Source of the DNA: JAVBMV01 sp031552145
GTDB lineage: Bacteria > Myxococcota > Myxococcia > Myxococcales > UBA5297
Length of the DNA: 64,000 bases
Assembly (NCBI GenBank): GCA_031552145.1
Contig: JAVBMV010000004.1
Location: forward strand, 1 to 64,000
Direction: 5' to 3'
The position numbers were made by a program, and so were the translations under genes. The notes beneath the pieces are model-generated. The model was not told the origin of the DNA. It ran no database searches and saw nothing but the letters and a program-made list of their open reading frames with translations. Below, piece after piece: positions 46,228 to 54,600 of the stretch (within the stretch, counting starts at the first letter, position 1; every line of letters begins with the position of its first letter).

Positions 46228-46590
46228 CTAGCCGAACGACTTCTCCTTCTTCTCCTGTTCCTCTTTGCACCGGATACAGAGCGTGGTGACGGGGCGCGCC
46301 TCGAGGCGCTTCAAGAGAATCTCCTCCTCGCACCGCTCACAGGTTCCGAAAGTTCCGTCCTCGATACGTGCGAGCGCATCCTCGATCTTCTTGAGCAGAT
46401 ACTTCTCCCGATCGCGCAGCCGGAAGACCATCGACTGGTTGTACTCGGAGGAGGCGAGGTCGATCTCGTCCGGAAGATCGTCGGTGTCGAAGTTGCTCTC
46501 CTCCATGAGCGTCTTCTTCGCCGACTGCAGGAGGGCACGCTTGCTCTCCTCCAGCACCGTCCGAAACCGCTTCAAGTCCTTCTGATTCAA
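46228..46590 (-). CDS. DksA/TraR-type zinc-finger transcription factor
   Basis: A 120-residue protein with a helical hairpin (residues 1-80) and a C4 zinc finger (GTCERCEEEILLKRLEARP, then TTLCIRC). The coiled-coil tip region carries the acidic DTDDLPDEIDLAS. DksA-type factors enter the RNA polymerase secondary channel and, with (p)ppGpp, tune rRNA and amino acid promoters; rel lies close by. The promoter at 46652-46680 drives it. It converges on the FHA pair with a 12-base gap. Confidence 0.88.
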   Translation of the reverse strand: MNQKDLKRFRTVLEESKRALLQSAKKTLMEESNFDTDDLPDEIDLASSEYNQSMVFRLRDREKYLLKKIEDALARIEDGTFGTCERCEEEILLKRLEARPVTTLCIRCKEEQEKKEKSFG

Positions 46591-46651
46591 GGCACTACCC
46601 TCCGCACTCCCCGCACGTCACAACCAGGGCCACCGGCCAAAAAAGGCGAAC

Positions 46652-46680
46652 TTTCTAGACACCGCTCTGCGCCTTGTCAA
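46652..46680 (-). promoter_or_regulatory. Promoter of the DksA-type gene
   Basis: On the minus strand a perfect TTGACA (46680-46675) and TAGAAA (46657-46652) are 17 bases apart. The leader is about 55 bases. Confidence 0.65.
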
Positions 46681-46732
46681 GGCAAGCCCTCCTCCCGCGC
46701 CAAGCCTTCCGCGGTGCGCGCAGGGCCGGCGC

Positions 46733-46751
46733 CGAGGCAAAAAAAGCCTCG
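46733..46751. repeat. Hairpin with seven-A loop
   Basis: CGAGGC, A7, GCCTCG. A perfect 6-bp stem with an all-A loop, between the divergent DksA-type and diadenylate cyclase genes. A weak promoter for the latter, TTGCGT (46785-46790) and TAACGT (46808-46813), lies downstream. Confidence 0.5.
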
Positions 46752-46850
46752 TGACGACGGACAGTTGGGAGCGCGTCCCCTTTCTTGCGTGCCCCCGGCT
46801 GCCCGAGTAACGTCGCCGCGAAGTGGTGAAGATAGGCACCTCTCGAAACC

Positions 46851-47744
46851 ATGGCTCAAGACGTCAGCAGATTCGACAAGGAGTTCCTACGCGCCGTCCT
46901 CACCCTCTCGGGCAAGAGCGAGGTCGACAGGCTGCTCTTCATCAGCGACCATCCTATGTCGACGGCCGTAATGCGAGGGCGTCCGCTCAAGCGCAAGCTC
47001 ATCTACGCCGTCACGAGTGACAAGTTGGCGGAAGATCTGCGGCTGCAGAAGTACAAGGCCGTGGTCATCCCCTCCTACGACTACGCGCGTGTGGAGAAGG
47101 TGAAGGTGGCGCTCGTAGCGGCTGCCTCGGAGAGCTACATCGAGGAGGGCGAGACCGTCCTCTGCCTCACCGGCCATGGGGAGGCGCGCTCGATCGACAC
47201 GCTCATCAAGCTGAAGTTTGGAGAGCAGCTCCCCGAGGAGCAGGTGGTCACGGTCGACGCGATGAACCTGGGCGCCGAGTTCAACTCCCAGGTGGTCGAG
47301 GCGTTGGTACACCTGGGGCTCATGATCGGCCAGCAAGGCTACGAAGGGCACTCGATCGGCACCATCATCGTCGTGGGCGATTCGACCGCGGTGATGGAGA
47401 AGAGCCACCAGCTCACGCTCAACCCGTTTCAGGGGATCAGTGACTCCGAGCGCAACGTGCTCGACCCGAAAATCCGCGACGCGGTGCAGACCTTCGCGGT
47501 GCTCGACGGTGCCTTCGTCATCCGTGCCGACGGCGTGGTGTTGGCCGCGGGTCGCTACCTCGGCGCCGCGAGCGACAAGGTCCGCATCCCCATGGGGCTC
47601 GGCGCCCGCCACACGGCGGCGGCGGCCATCACGATCGAGACCGGCGCCGTCGCCATCGCCGTGAGCCAGACGAGCGGCGCCGTGCGCGTCTTCAAGGACG
47701 GGGAGATCGTGCTCGAGCTGCAGCAGACGCTGCGGCGAAGCTAG
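46851..47744 (+). CDS. Diadenylate cyclase (c-di-AMP synthase), DisA_N/DAC domain
   Basis: A 297-residue cytosolic protein. The C-terminal DAC domain has LDGAFVIRADGVVLAAGRYL (DGA motif, Asp219-Ala221) and GLGARHTAAAAITIETGAVA (RHxxA motif, Arg253-His254), then VSQTSGAVRVFKDGEIV. These residues bind ATP and metal in DisA and CdaA. The N-terminal 160 residues form an alpha/beta domain with IPSYDYARVEKVKVALVAAA and VLCLTGHG that resembles the C-terminal domain of pyruvate kinase, an arrangement known from archaeal-type DACs (CdaZ). There are no transmembrane helices or DNA-binding HhH domain. C-di-AMP controls osmotic and potassium balance. The gene is divergent from the DksA-type gene. Confidence 0.82.
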   Translation: MAQDVSRFDKEFLRAVLTLSGKSEVDRLLFISDHPMSTAVMRGRPLKRKLIYAVTSDKLAEDLRLQKYKAVVIPSYDYARVEKVKVALVAAASESYIEEGETVLCLTGHGEARSIDTLIKLKFGEQLPEEQVVTVDAMNLGAEFNSQVVEALVHLGLMIGQQGYEGHSIGTIIVVGDSTAVMEKSHQLTLNPFQGISDSERNVLDPKIRDAVQTFAVLDGAFVIRADGVVLAAGRYLGAASDKVRIPMGLGARHTAAAAITIETGAVAIAVSQTSGAVRVFKDGEIVLELQQTLRRS

Positions 47745-47817
47745 CGCCAGCCCTCCGGCACCGCAACCCACTCCACTCGCGCCTCGGCGCGACGCAGTTT
47801 ATCGGGTGGAGGCCCCC

Positions 47818-48318
47818 ATGATCCCGAAGAGCATCAGCAACTATCTGGAGGAGCGCTCGGTCGATTATCGGCGCCATCCTCACTACCGCGCGGTGAGCGC
47901 TCAGATGCTCGCCTCCTCGGTCCATATGAGCGGCTACCGTGTCGCGAAGTCCCTGCTCGTCGATGTGGATGGGGAGCGGGTCATGGTCGTCCTACCAGCG
48001 GCCGAGCTGTTGGACCTCAACAGATTCGCCACCTTCCTCGGCGCTGACGCGGTCTCGCTCGTCGATGAAGAAGAGATCGGCGACACTTTCACCCACTGCG
48101 AGCTGGGTGCCGAGCCTCCCTTCGGTGGGCTTTACGGCCTGCGCGTCTACCTCGATCAGGCCCTGGCTGCGCCGGGGCCCATGCTGGTGCGCGCGGGCTC
48201 GCACGAGGAGTCGATCGAGCTCTCCACCGCCGACTACATCCGGATCGAGCGCCCCACCATCGCGCAGTTCGGGCGCCCCTTCGCAATGCGCGAGAGCCAA
48301 CCCGAGATGACGCTCTAG
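47818..48318 (+). CDS. YbaK/ProX-type aminoacyl-tRNA deacylase-like protein
   Basis: A 166-residue protein with a YbaK-like fold: IPKSISNYLEERSVDYRRHPH, RVAKSLLVDVDGERVMVVLP (the Lys is the conserved catalytic or tRNA-binding residue), LGADAVSLVDEEEI, and PFGGLYGLRVYLDQAL. Relatives hydrolyse mischarged Cys- or Ala-tRNA(Pro). GGTGGAGG precedes the ATG at 47818. Its stop codon overlaps that of the convergent SpoIID-like gene. Confidence 0.75.
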   Translation: MIPKSISNYLEERSVDYRRHPHYRAVSAQMLASSVHMSGYRVAKSLLVDVDGERVMVVLPAAELLDLNRFATFLGADAVSLVDEEEIGDTFTHCELGAEPPFGGLYGLRVYLDQALAAPGPMLVRAGSHEESIELSTADYIRIERPTIAQFGRPFAMRESQPEMTL

Positions 48319-48324
48319 AGCGTC
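48309..48324. repeat. 16-bp perfect palindrome on two overlapping stop codons
   Basis: GACGCTCTAGAGCGTC is its own reverse complement. The central CTAG contains both stop codons: TAG (48316-48318) for the YbaK-like gene on plus, and TAG (48317-48315) for the SpoIID-like gene on minus. Confidence 0.9.
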
Positions 48325-49310
48325 GACAACTTCGCGCGCGGAAAATAGTGCGCGAGGATCATCTCGTGCTCCTCTCCCCTGCCCGCCCTTCGCGCGGCGC
48401 CGGCTTGGCACAGCCCGGCGCCGTGACCGATGCCGCTTCCCTCGATCGCGACGCCCTCCGGCAGATCGATGAACCTCATACGGCTCGACCGAACAGCGCC
48501 GTAGCGCATGGTGGCGTCGAGCGCCCGCGCCAAGCGATCGCCGAGGCAACGCCTGGGGCCATCCTCTCCGCGGGCCGCGGAGCGATCCGCGACGTGGATG
48601 ACGAACCCACCCGCCCCCCTGGCGAGCCTGAGGCGCTCGGCCTTGAGCGCCGGGCCCGGCGGCACCCCAAAGGCCACTTCATACGCGGAGGAGAACTGCC
48701 TTCGCGTCAGCAGCGCACGCCAGTTCGACTTGCAGCCGGCATCTTCCACGGCACGCGCGCCCGAGCGATCCTCGCCGCCGAAGAGCTCGGCGGGATCGGC
48801 GGTATGTCCTCCGCATGAGGCGTGAAAGAGCGGCACCGCCAGGCTTCCATCAGCGAGTCTCAACACCTCTCCGCGGGTCGCCTCCGCCGCTTGCCTTGCC
48901 GCCGCCAAGCGCTCGCCGCGCACGGCCCCGTTCATTGCTTGGCAGTGCGTCAGATTGCAGAGCGCCGCGTCGGCGTGGCGCCACGAATCGGCCGCCGCGA
49001 GCGCATAGGTGCGCACCACCACCGCCAGCGCGCGCAGCGCCTCGGGGGGCGTGCCCGCATCCGACTCTGTCGCCACCACGTGCGCGACATAGCGCTCGAG
49101 CGGCATGGAGGCGACCCGCAGCAGCGCTCGGGGCTGCTCATGGGTCATGATGCGAATCCGCACGGGCGGTTCTTCCTTTTGGGACACCGGCTGAGGCACC
49201 GGGCTGGACGCCAGCCCTGGGGTCCGCCCAAGGTCTGATCGCGGCGCCGCACCGCAAGGAAGGGACGAGGCGAAGAGCGCAATGGCGCATCCGAGAGCAA
49301 CGCGTCTCAT
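48315..49310 (-). CDS. SpoIID-like lytic transglycosylase-type protein
   Basis: A 331-residue exported protein with a signal peptide (VALGCAIALFASSLPCGAA). The SpoIID domain is visible: MPLERYVAHVVATESDAGTP (Glu near the catalytic position), ALRALAVVVRTYALAAADSW, ATRGEVLRLADG, FHASCGGHTADPAELFGG and GIGHGAGLCQAGA near the end. SpoIID cleaves glycan strands lacking stem peptides; in non-sporulating bacteria such proteins remodel the wall. The ATG at 49310 shares ATGA with the pbpC stop, so the two are coupled; pbpC makes glycan and SpoIID-like proteins trim it. Confidence 0.85.
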   Translation of the reverse strand: MRRVALGCAIALFASSLPCGAAPRSDLGRTPGLASSPVPQPVSQKEEPPVRIRIMTHEQPRALLRVASMPLERYVAHVVATESDAGTPPEALRALAVVVRTYALAAADSWRHADAALCNLTHCQAMNGAVRGERLAAARQAAEATRGEVLRLADGSLAVPLFHASCGGHTADPAELFGGEDRSGARAVEDAGCKSNWRALLTRRQFSSAYEVAFGVPPGPALKAERLRLARGAGGFVIHVADRSAARGEDGPRRCLGDRLARALDATMRYGAVRSSRMRFIDLPEGVAIEGSGIGHGAGLCQAGAARRAGRGEEHEMILAHYFPRAKLSTL

Positions 49311-51655
49311 CGAACCCTGAAGTGGACGACCGCCGCAGGCGCTTCCTCGCCGGGGAGCCAGAGCTCGAGCCGTTGGGCACCAGGGCGCGCGGGGATACGC
49401 CCGGCGAAGGGCGGCGCCAGCGTGAACCGCGCCCCATCCTGGGTGCGCAGCTCCATCGACACGGCGCCCGCCGGCGCCTCGGCCCTGACGGGGATCATCT
49501 GGTCGCCATCGGGGAGACCGGGATCGAGCAGGTATTCGTCGCCCTCGCGCGGCGCTGCGATACGAGCTCTCGAGCCTCTTACCTCCGCTACCTCGAGTCG
49601 CCTCCCTTCGGCCCAGAGCGCCAGCTCGGGCGTGAGCGCGAGCCCGACGCGCCCCTCTTTCCCGCTCCCCTCTCCCTCGCCGACGACACGGTGCATCGAG
49701 CACTCCCCTTTCGGCGCGCTGCCAGGGAGAAACTTTTCCCGCATGATGCTGGGACAGGTTGGCTTCGCCAACTCGCCCGAGAGCGGGCAGATGGTGCGCT
49801 CCTCGAATCGGACCGCCCGATCGCGGTCGGATGTATCGAGTGGCTCGGGCGCGACGCCGCGCATCGCGCGCAACATGGCGCGCCTGAAGAGCGGTCCGGC
49901 GCCGGTGATGCCGCTGACGCCATTCATTGGCGTTCCATCGAAATTGCCGACCCAGACGGCGACCGTGCGCTCGCGCGTGAAGCCGACGGTCCAGTTGTCG
50001 ATGTGGGCGCGGCTCGTTCCGGTCTTGGCCGCCACCTGGAACGGGAAGCGCAGGGCGTTGTCGAGCCCGAAGGCGGCGGCCCGCGCGCGCTCGTCGCTGA
50101 TGATATCGGTCAGGAGCGCCGTGGCCCCCTCGGGCAGGAAGCGCCGCGCGGCGAGCTCCGGCGCCACCGCGAGTAGCCGCCCCGCGCCATCCTCCGCGCG
50201 CGCCACATCGACGAGCGGCAAGAGCCTCCCCCCCAGGGCGAGGCCACGATAGGCGCGCGCCAGCTCCCAGAGAGAGACGTCACCATTGCCCAGCACCAGC
50301 CCCACACCATAGTGAAAGGCGGAGTCGGTGAGGCTGGCGAAGCCAGCCAGGCGCAGCTCGGCGAGGAGCGCCTCGGGCCCCAGCGCCTCGGCGAGCCGCA
50401 CCGCGGGAACGTTGTAGCTATTGGCCAGCGCGGCGCGCAGCCGCACGGGGCCATGCGCGCGCCTGTCATAGTTCTTCGGCTGATAGGCGCCGGTGGGCGT
50501 CTCGAAGGAGCTGTCCACATCGGAGAGAAGCGAGGCCGCCGTCCATCCGCGCGAGAGCGCGAGGCCATAGGCAAACGGCTTGAGGGTGCTGCCCGGTTGT
50601 CTGAGCGCGCGGACGCCGTTGTTCTGCCCGGCCTTCGCGTCGTCGAAGAAGTCGGCGGAGCCTACATAGGCGAGCACCTCTCCCGTTGGATTATCGATGA
50701 CCAGCACCGCGGCCTGCCCCACATCGAGCGCGCCCAGGCCCGAGAGCACCTCCCGAACCGACTGTTCGAGGTCGCTCTGCAGCTCCAGATCGAGCGTCGT
50801 CTCGATCCGCGACGCGCCCGAGAGCGCGCGCCCCTTCAGGCTCATGGCCAGCGCCGTGACGAAGTGTGGCGCGAGGAGGCGAGGCGTGGGCGCCGAAAGG
50901 TCGAGTGGGGCGCTCCTCGCCTCGCGCGCTGCCTCGGCGGAGACGAACCCCAGCGCCTCCATGCGGGAGAGCACCGAGCCGAGCCGCGCGCGCGCCGCCT
51001 CGGCGCGCCGGAACGGATCGGCCGTCGCGGGAGAGCGCGCGAGGCCAGCGAGGAGCGCGCCCTGCGCCAGAGAGAGCGACGCCGCGGGGCGGTTGAAATA
51101 GATCTCGGCCGCCGTCTCTACTCCGGCGGCGCCACGCCCCAGCGGCACCCGGTCGAGCCAAGCTCTGAGCAGCTCCTCGCGCGACAGATGCGCCGTAAGC
51201 CGCAGCGCCCAGAGCGCCTCGCCCGCCTTGCCCAGAAAGGTGCGCTCGTGCGGAAACAGCAGGCGCGCGAGCTGCTGCGCGATGGTGGACCCGCCGCTGA
51301 CGATGCGCCCGTGTGTCAAGTTCTGGCGCACCGCGCGCATCAGCGCGAGTGGATCGACGCCGGGGTGGCGGCCGAAGCGCTTGTCCTCCGCCGCGATAAA
51401 GGCGTCGACCACCGGCCGCGGCAGCTCCCCCTTCGGCAGTGGCGTCGCGAGCCCCTCGGTCGAGCGGAGCACCCGCAGGGTGCGCCCCGTCCGGTCAACG
51501 ACCTTGATCGAGAGCTCGTCGCGCTCGAGCAGCTCGAGCGGCAGCGGCAAGGCAATCCAGATAAACGCGGCGAGCAAGAGCGCGGCGGCCCCTCCCACGG
51601 CGAAGAGGAGCGCGCCCATGCGCCACCGGCGCGCCTTGTTGCCCTTGCCGCTCAC
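49307..51655 (-). CDS. pbpC: Penicillin-binding protein 1C
   Basis: A 782-residue membrane-bound peptidoglycan synthase. Order: transmembrane helix (about 13-36), GT51 domain with AAEDKRFGRHPGVDPLALM (catalytic Glu90) and VSGGSTIAQQLARL, transpeptidase with RQPGSTLKPFAYG (Ser and Lys), ANSYNVPAV and AAKTGTSRAHIDNW, then the PBP1C C-terminal domain. The partner alpha-2-macroglobulin gene ends 4 bases upstream, the same pairing as E. coli pbpC-yfhM. It is translationally coupled to the SpoIID-like gene. Leu and Glu codons (CTC, GAG) differ from the first pbpC in this window. Confidence 0.93.
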   Translation of the reverse strand: MSGKGNKARRWRMGALLFAVGGAAALLLAAFIWIALPLPLELLERDELSIKVVDRTGRTLRVLRSTEGLATPLPKGELPRPVVDAFIAAEDKRFGRHPGVDPLALMRAVRQNLTHGRIVSGGSTIAQQLARLLFPHERTFLGKAGEALWALRLTAHLSREELLRAWLDRVPLGRGAAGVETAAEIYFNRPAASLSLAQGALLAGLARSPATADPFRRAEAARARLGSVLSRMEALGFVSAEAAREARSAPLDLSAPTPRLLAPHFVTALAMSLKGRALSGASRIETTLDLELQSDLEQSVREVLSGLGALDVGQAAVLVIDNPTGEVLAYVGSADFFDDAKAGQNNGVRALRQPGSTLKPFAYGLALSRGWTAASLLSDVDSSFETPTGAYQPKNYDRRAHGPVRLRAALANSYNVPAVRLAEALGPEALLAELRLAGFASLTDSAFHYGVGLVLGNGDVSLWELARAYRGLALGGRLLPLVDVARAEDGAGRLLAVAPELAARRFLPEGATALLTDIISDERARAAAFGLDNALRFPFQVAAKTGTSRAHIDNWTVGFTRERTVAVWVGNFDGTPMNGVSGITGAGPLFRRAMLRAMRGVAPEPLDTSDRDRAVRFEERTICPLSGELAKPTCPSIMREKFLPGSAPKGECSMHRVVGEGEGSGKEGRVGLALTPELALWAEGRRLEVAEVRGSRARIAAPREGDEYLLDPGLPDGDQMIPVRAEAPAGAVSMELRTQDGARFTLAPPFAGRIPARPGAQRLELWLPGEEAPAAVVHFRVR

Positions 51656-51659
51656 CCGC

Positions 51660-54600
51660 CTACTTCGCCTCGCTCTCGCCGGCTGTCACCTTGAAGCTGC
51701 CTCCATCGGAGCGGCCAAAGACCTCGGGCTCATACATCTCCTCGGCGCGCGCCGGCTTGAGCAGATAGTCGCCCGGCATCAACGCGCGCGCCACGAAGCG
51801 CTTGGTGTAGACGCCGGCCGGAAGCGTGTCGGAGAAGATCGAGACGCGGTCGTCGCGCAGCTCGGTGTGATTGAAGGGCGTGTAGTACCAGCCCTCGTAG
51901 GGATCTCTCCCCTCCCCCGACTCCTCTCCTTCTCCCTCGCCATCGCTCTCTCCCCCGCTTGTGTGCGGGACGAGCCGCGCCGTCGAGGAGAGCGTCGAAT
52001 CGACCGGCTCGAGCCCCGCGGGCAGCGGCACGTCGATCGCCACATAGTGGCGCTCCATATGCGTCGCCACGCGTACGACCACGCGCACCAGCTCGCCCGC
52101 CTTGAAACTCAACGACTGGCCACCTCCCTCCATCGGCTCGAACCAGCGCTGCACCGTGATGCCGCGCTCGAGCGACGTGCGCTGCAGCTCGAGCGGCGCA
52201 TAGCGCAAGAGCGCCCCGTAATAGAGGAGCCCCTTGCCCTCGACCGCGAAGGTCATGGGCACCTTCTCCTTCTGCTTGGCCAGCTCTGCGATCGAGATCT
52301 CTTTGCGCTCCACCTTCATAGAGCGCCCCTTGAACGGGATGGCCGCGAGCTCTGCATCGCCGAGGAGCACCTTGGCGATGAAGTCGGGCTCCTGGCGCTC
52401 CTTCACGCGCACCACCTCGGTAAGGGCCATCAGCGAGAAAGCCGACTCTTGCGTGCTGCCGTAGCGGCCATTCTGACCGCGCGCCTCGGCGATCCAGCGC
52501 GCCATCTTGGCCACGTGCGGGTGCTCCGGCATCACATCGACCAGCGTGGCGAGCACAATGGCGGTCGTGCGTTCGTTGGAGGACCAGAGCCAGGAATAGC
52601 GCTCGTTCTCGCTCTCTTCTATGTAGAGCTTCCCGGCCGACTCCTTGGCGCTGTTGGCGAGCTCCAGGGCGAGGCTCTTCGCCCTCGCCTTGTCCCCGGC
52701 GAGCTGCAGGGCATCCGCGAGCATCGCCCGCGCGAAGCTCGGCAGCGTCTGCCGCTTCTCGAAGAGCGCATCGTAATAGGAGCGCGCGGGCTTGCCGCTG
52801 CGCGCCAGCGCATAGAGCGCGAAGGCGCGCGCCGCGTCGCTCGCCGTCTCGCAGCCGCCATAGTCGGCGATGCAGCGCCCCGCGGCCACCTTCTCCTCGA
52901 GGAAGCTCTGGCCGCGCTCCAGCACGCTCTCGCTCACCGGGTAACCCACCTCCTTGGCGCGCGCGAGCGCGAGCACGGCGTAGGCCGAGCCAGGGATACT
53001 GGGGTACCAACTGCTGCTCCAGTAGCCGAAGCCGCCATCGCCGAGCTGCAGCGCCTCGATCTTCTTGATAGTCAAACGAACGAGGGCATCGGGATCCTTG
53101 GCACCCAACTCGGAGAGAGAGCGCTCGTCGATATAGCCAGACCACTGCTCCTTTCTCGCCGGATTCCATGGGATCTTGAAGAGGCCGTGCAGCTCGCGCA
53201 GGGCGATGAGCGGGATGAGGCGCGAGGAGAGCTGCTCCACGCAGCCATACGGGTATTCGATCAGGTGGCGCATCGCCTCATCGAAGTTGCCCAGCGCGGT
53301 CGAGGAAGCGCTGATCGAGAGACCTCCGATGTCGGGATGGACACCGCCGGGCGGCACCAGTCCCTCCACGCGCTTCGTGTCGGTCTCTCCATAGGCCGCC
53401 ACCGCTTCGATCGAGGTGGGCAGCTTCACCGGCAGCTTCTGCTCCACTCCGTCCGACTCGACGCCCGCCTTCACCACGAACTGAAGGGCGGCGGCTCCGG
53501 CGCGCTTGCCCTTGAAGGGGAAGCGCACCTCGATGGGCTTACCCTCGACGAGCGCCACGGAGCGCTCCGCGGGCCCCACGAGCTCCACCTCGTCGCCCTG
53601 CACCTTCGCGGCGACCGTGGCGTTCGAGAGTTCCTTCGACTTTGCGTGGATCACGACGCCCGCCTCGAACGCGTCGCCCACCAAGGCGAAGCGGGGCGTA
53701 GCGGGAAGGGCGAGCAGCGGCTTCGAGACGCGCACCTCCGACGCACCGCCGCCGAAGAGATCCTCGCGCGTCGCGGCGATGGCCATGATGCGGAAGGTGG
53801 TGAGGTTGTCGGGCAGCTTGAAGGTAACTTTCCCCTTGCCGTCTGCATCGGTGAAGAGGCTCTCGAAGAGCACCGTCGTCTTGAACTCGGAGCGTATGCC
53901 CACCCCGCTGGTGTCGTAGCCGCCCGAGCCGCCCGCGGTCTCCCCCTTCTCCGAGTAGTCGGCGCGCCGCACGAGGTTGATGAGCGGCTCTCCCACATAG
54001 ACAGAGAGATCGCGTACGACATGCACGTCGCTCACCAGATCGGGCGGCTCGTAGCCCGTGAGCCGCAGCACCGCCTCGTCCACCGCCCATACGTGGACCT
54101 CCGACTTTTTGCCCTTGCCTGTGTAATCATTCACCGCCACCGAGACCGTGACGCTGTCGCGGGGACGTTTCTCCTCCGAGTCGGGCGTCACCTTCACGGC
54201 GAGGCGCTTCGAGCGCCGCTCGACATTGAGCCTCAGGTAGCCATAGCGCGCCGCCGGGCGCCCGGGATCATCGCCCCCCTCGACTCCCGCCTTCTCGGGC
54301 ACGCGCCCCCGGGTCAGCACGATGCCCACATAGATATTGGGCAGATAGTCTTCCTTGATCGGCACATCGAGCGTGACGGCGGAGCCCGCGAGGTGGACGA
54401 TCTTCCGGGTCATCACCCCCTCGCGCTCCACCGTGAGCAGCGCCTCGGCCTCGGGATAGGGGCTCTTCACCATGATCTTGGCGGTCTGACCCACGTCATA
54501 CTGCGCCTTATCGGCGACCAGGTCGATCCGATCGCTGTCGTTGCGGTTCCAAGAAACCCAGCCGTTGCCCACCACATAGAGCATCCGAGTGCTCTCGTGG

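Noticed and set aside
46733..46751. Rho-independent terminator at the A7 hairpin
   Set aside because: The homopolymer is in the loop, not after the stem, and the site lies between divergent promoters.
48315..49310. Evidence for endospore formation from the SpoIID domain
   Set aside because: SpoIID domains occur widely in non-spore-formers, and no other sporulation gene is present.
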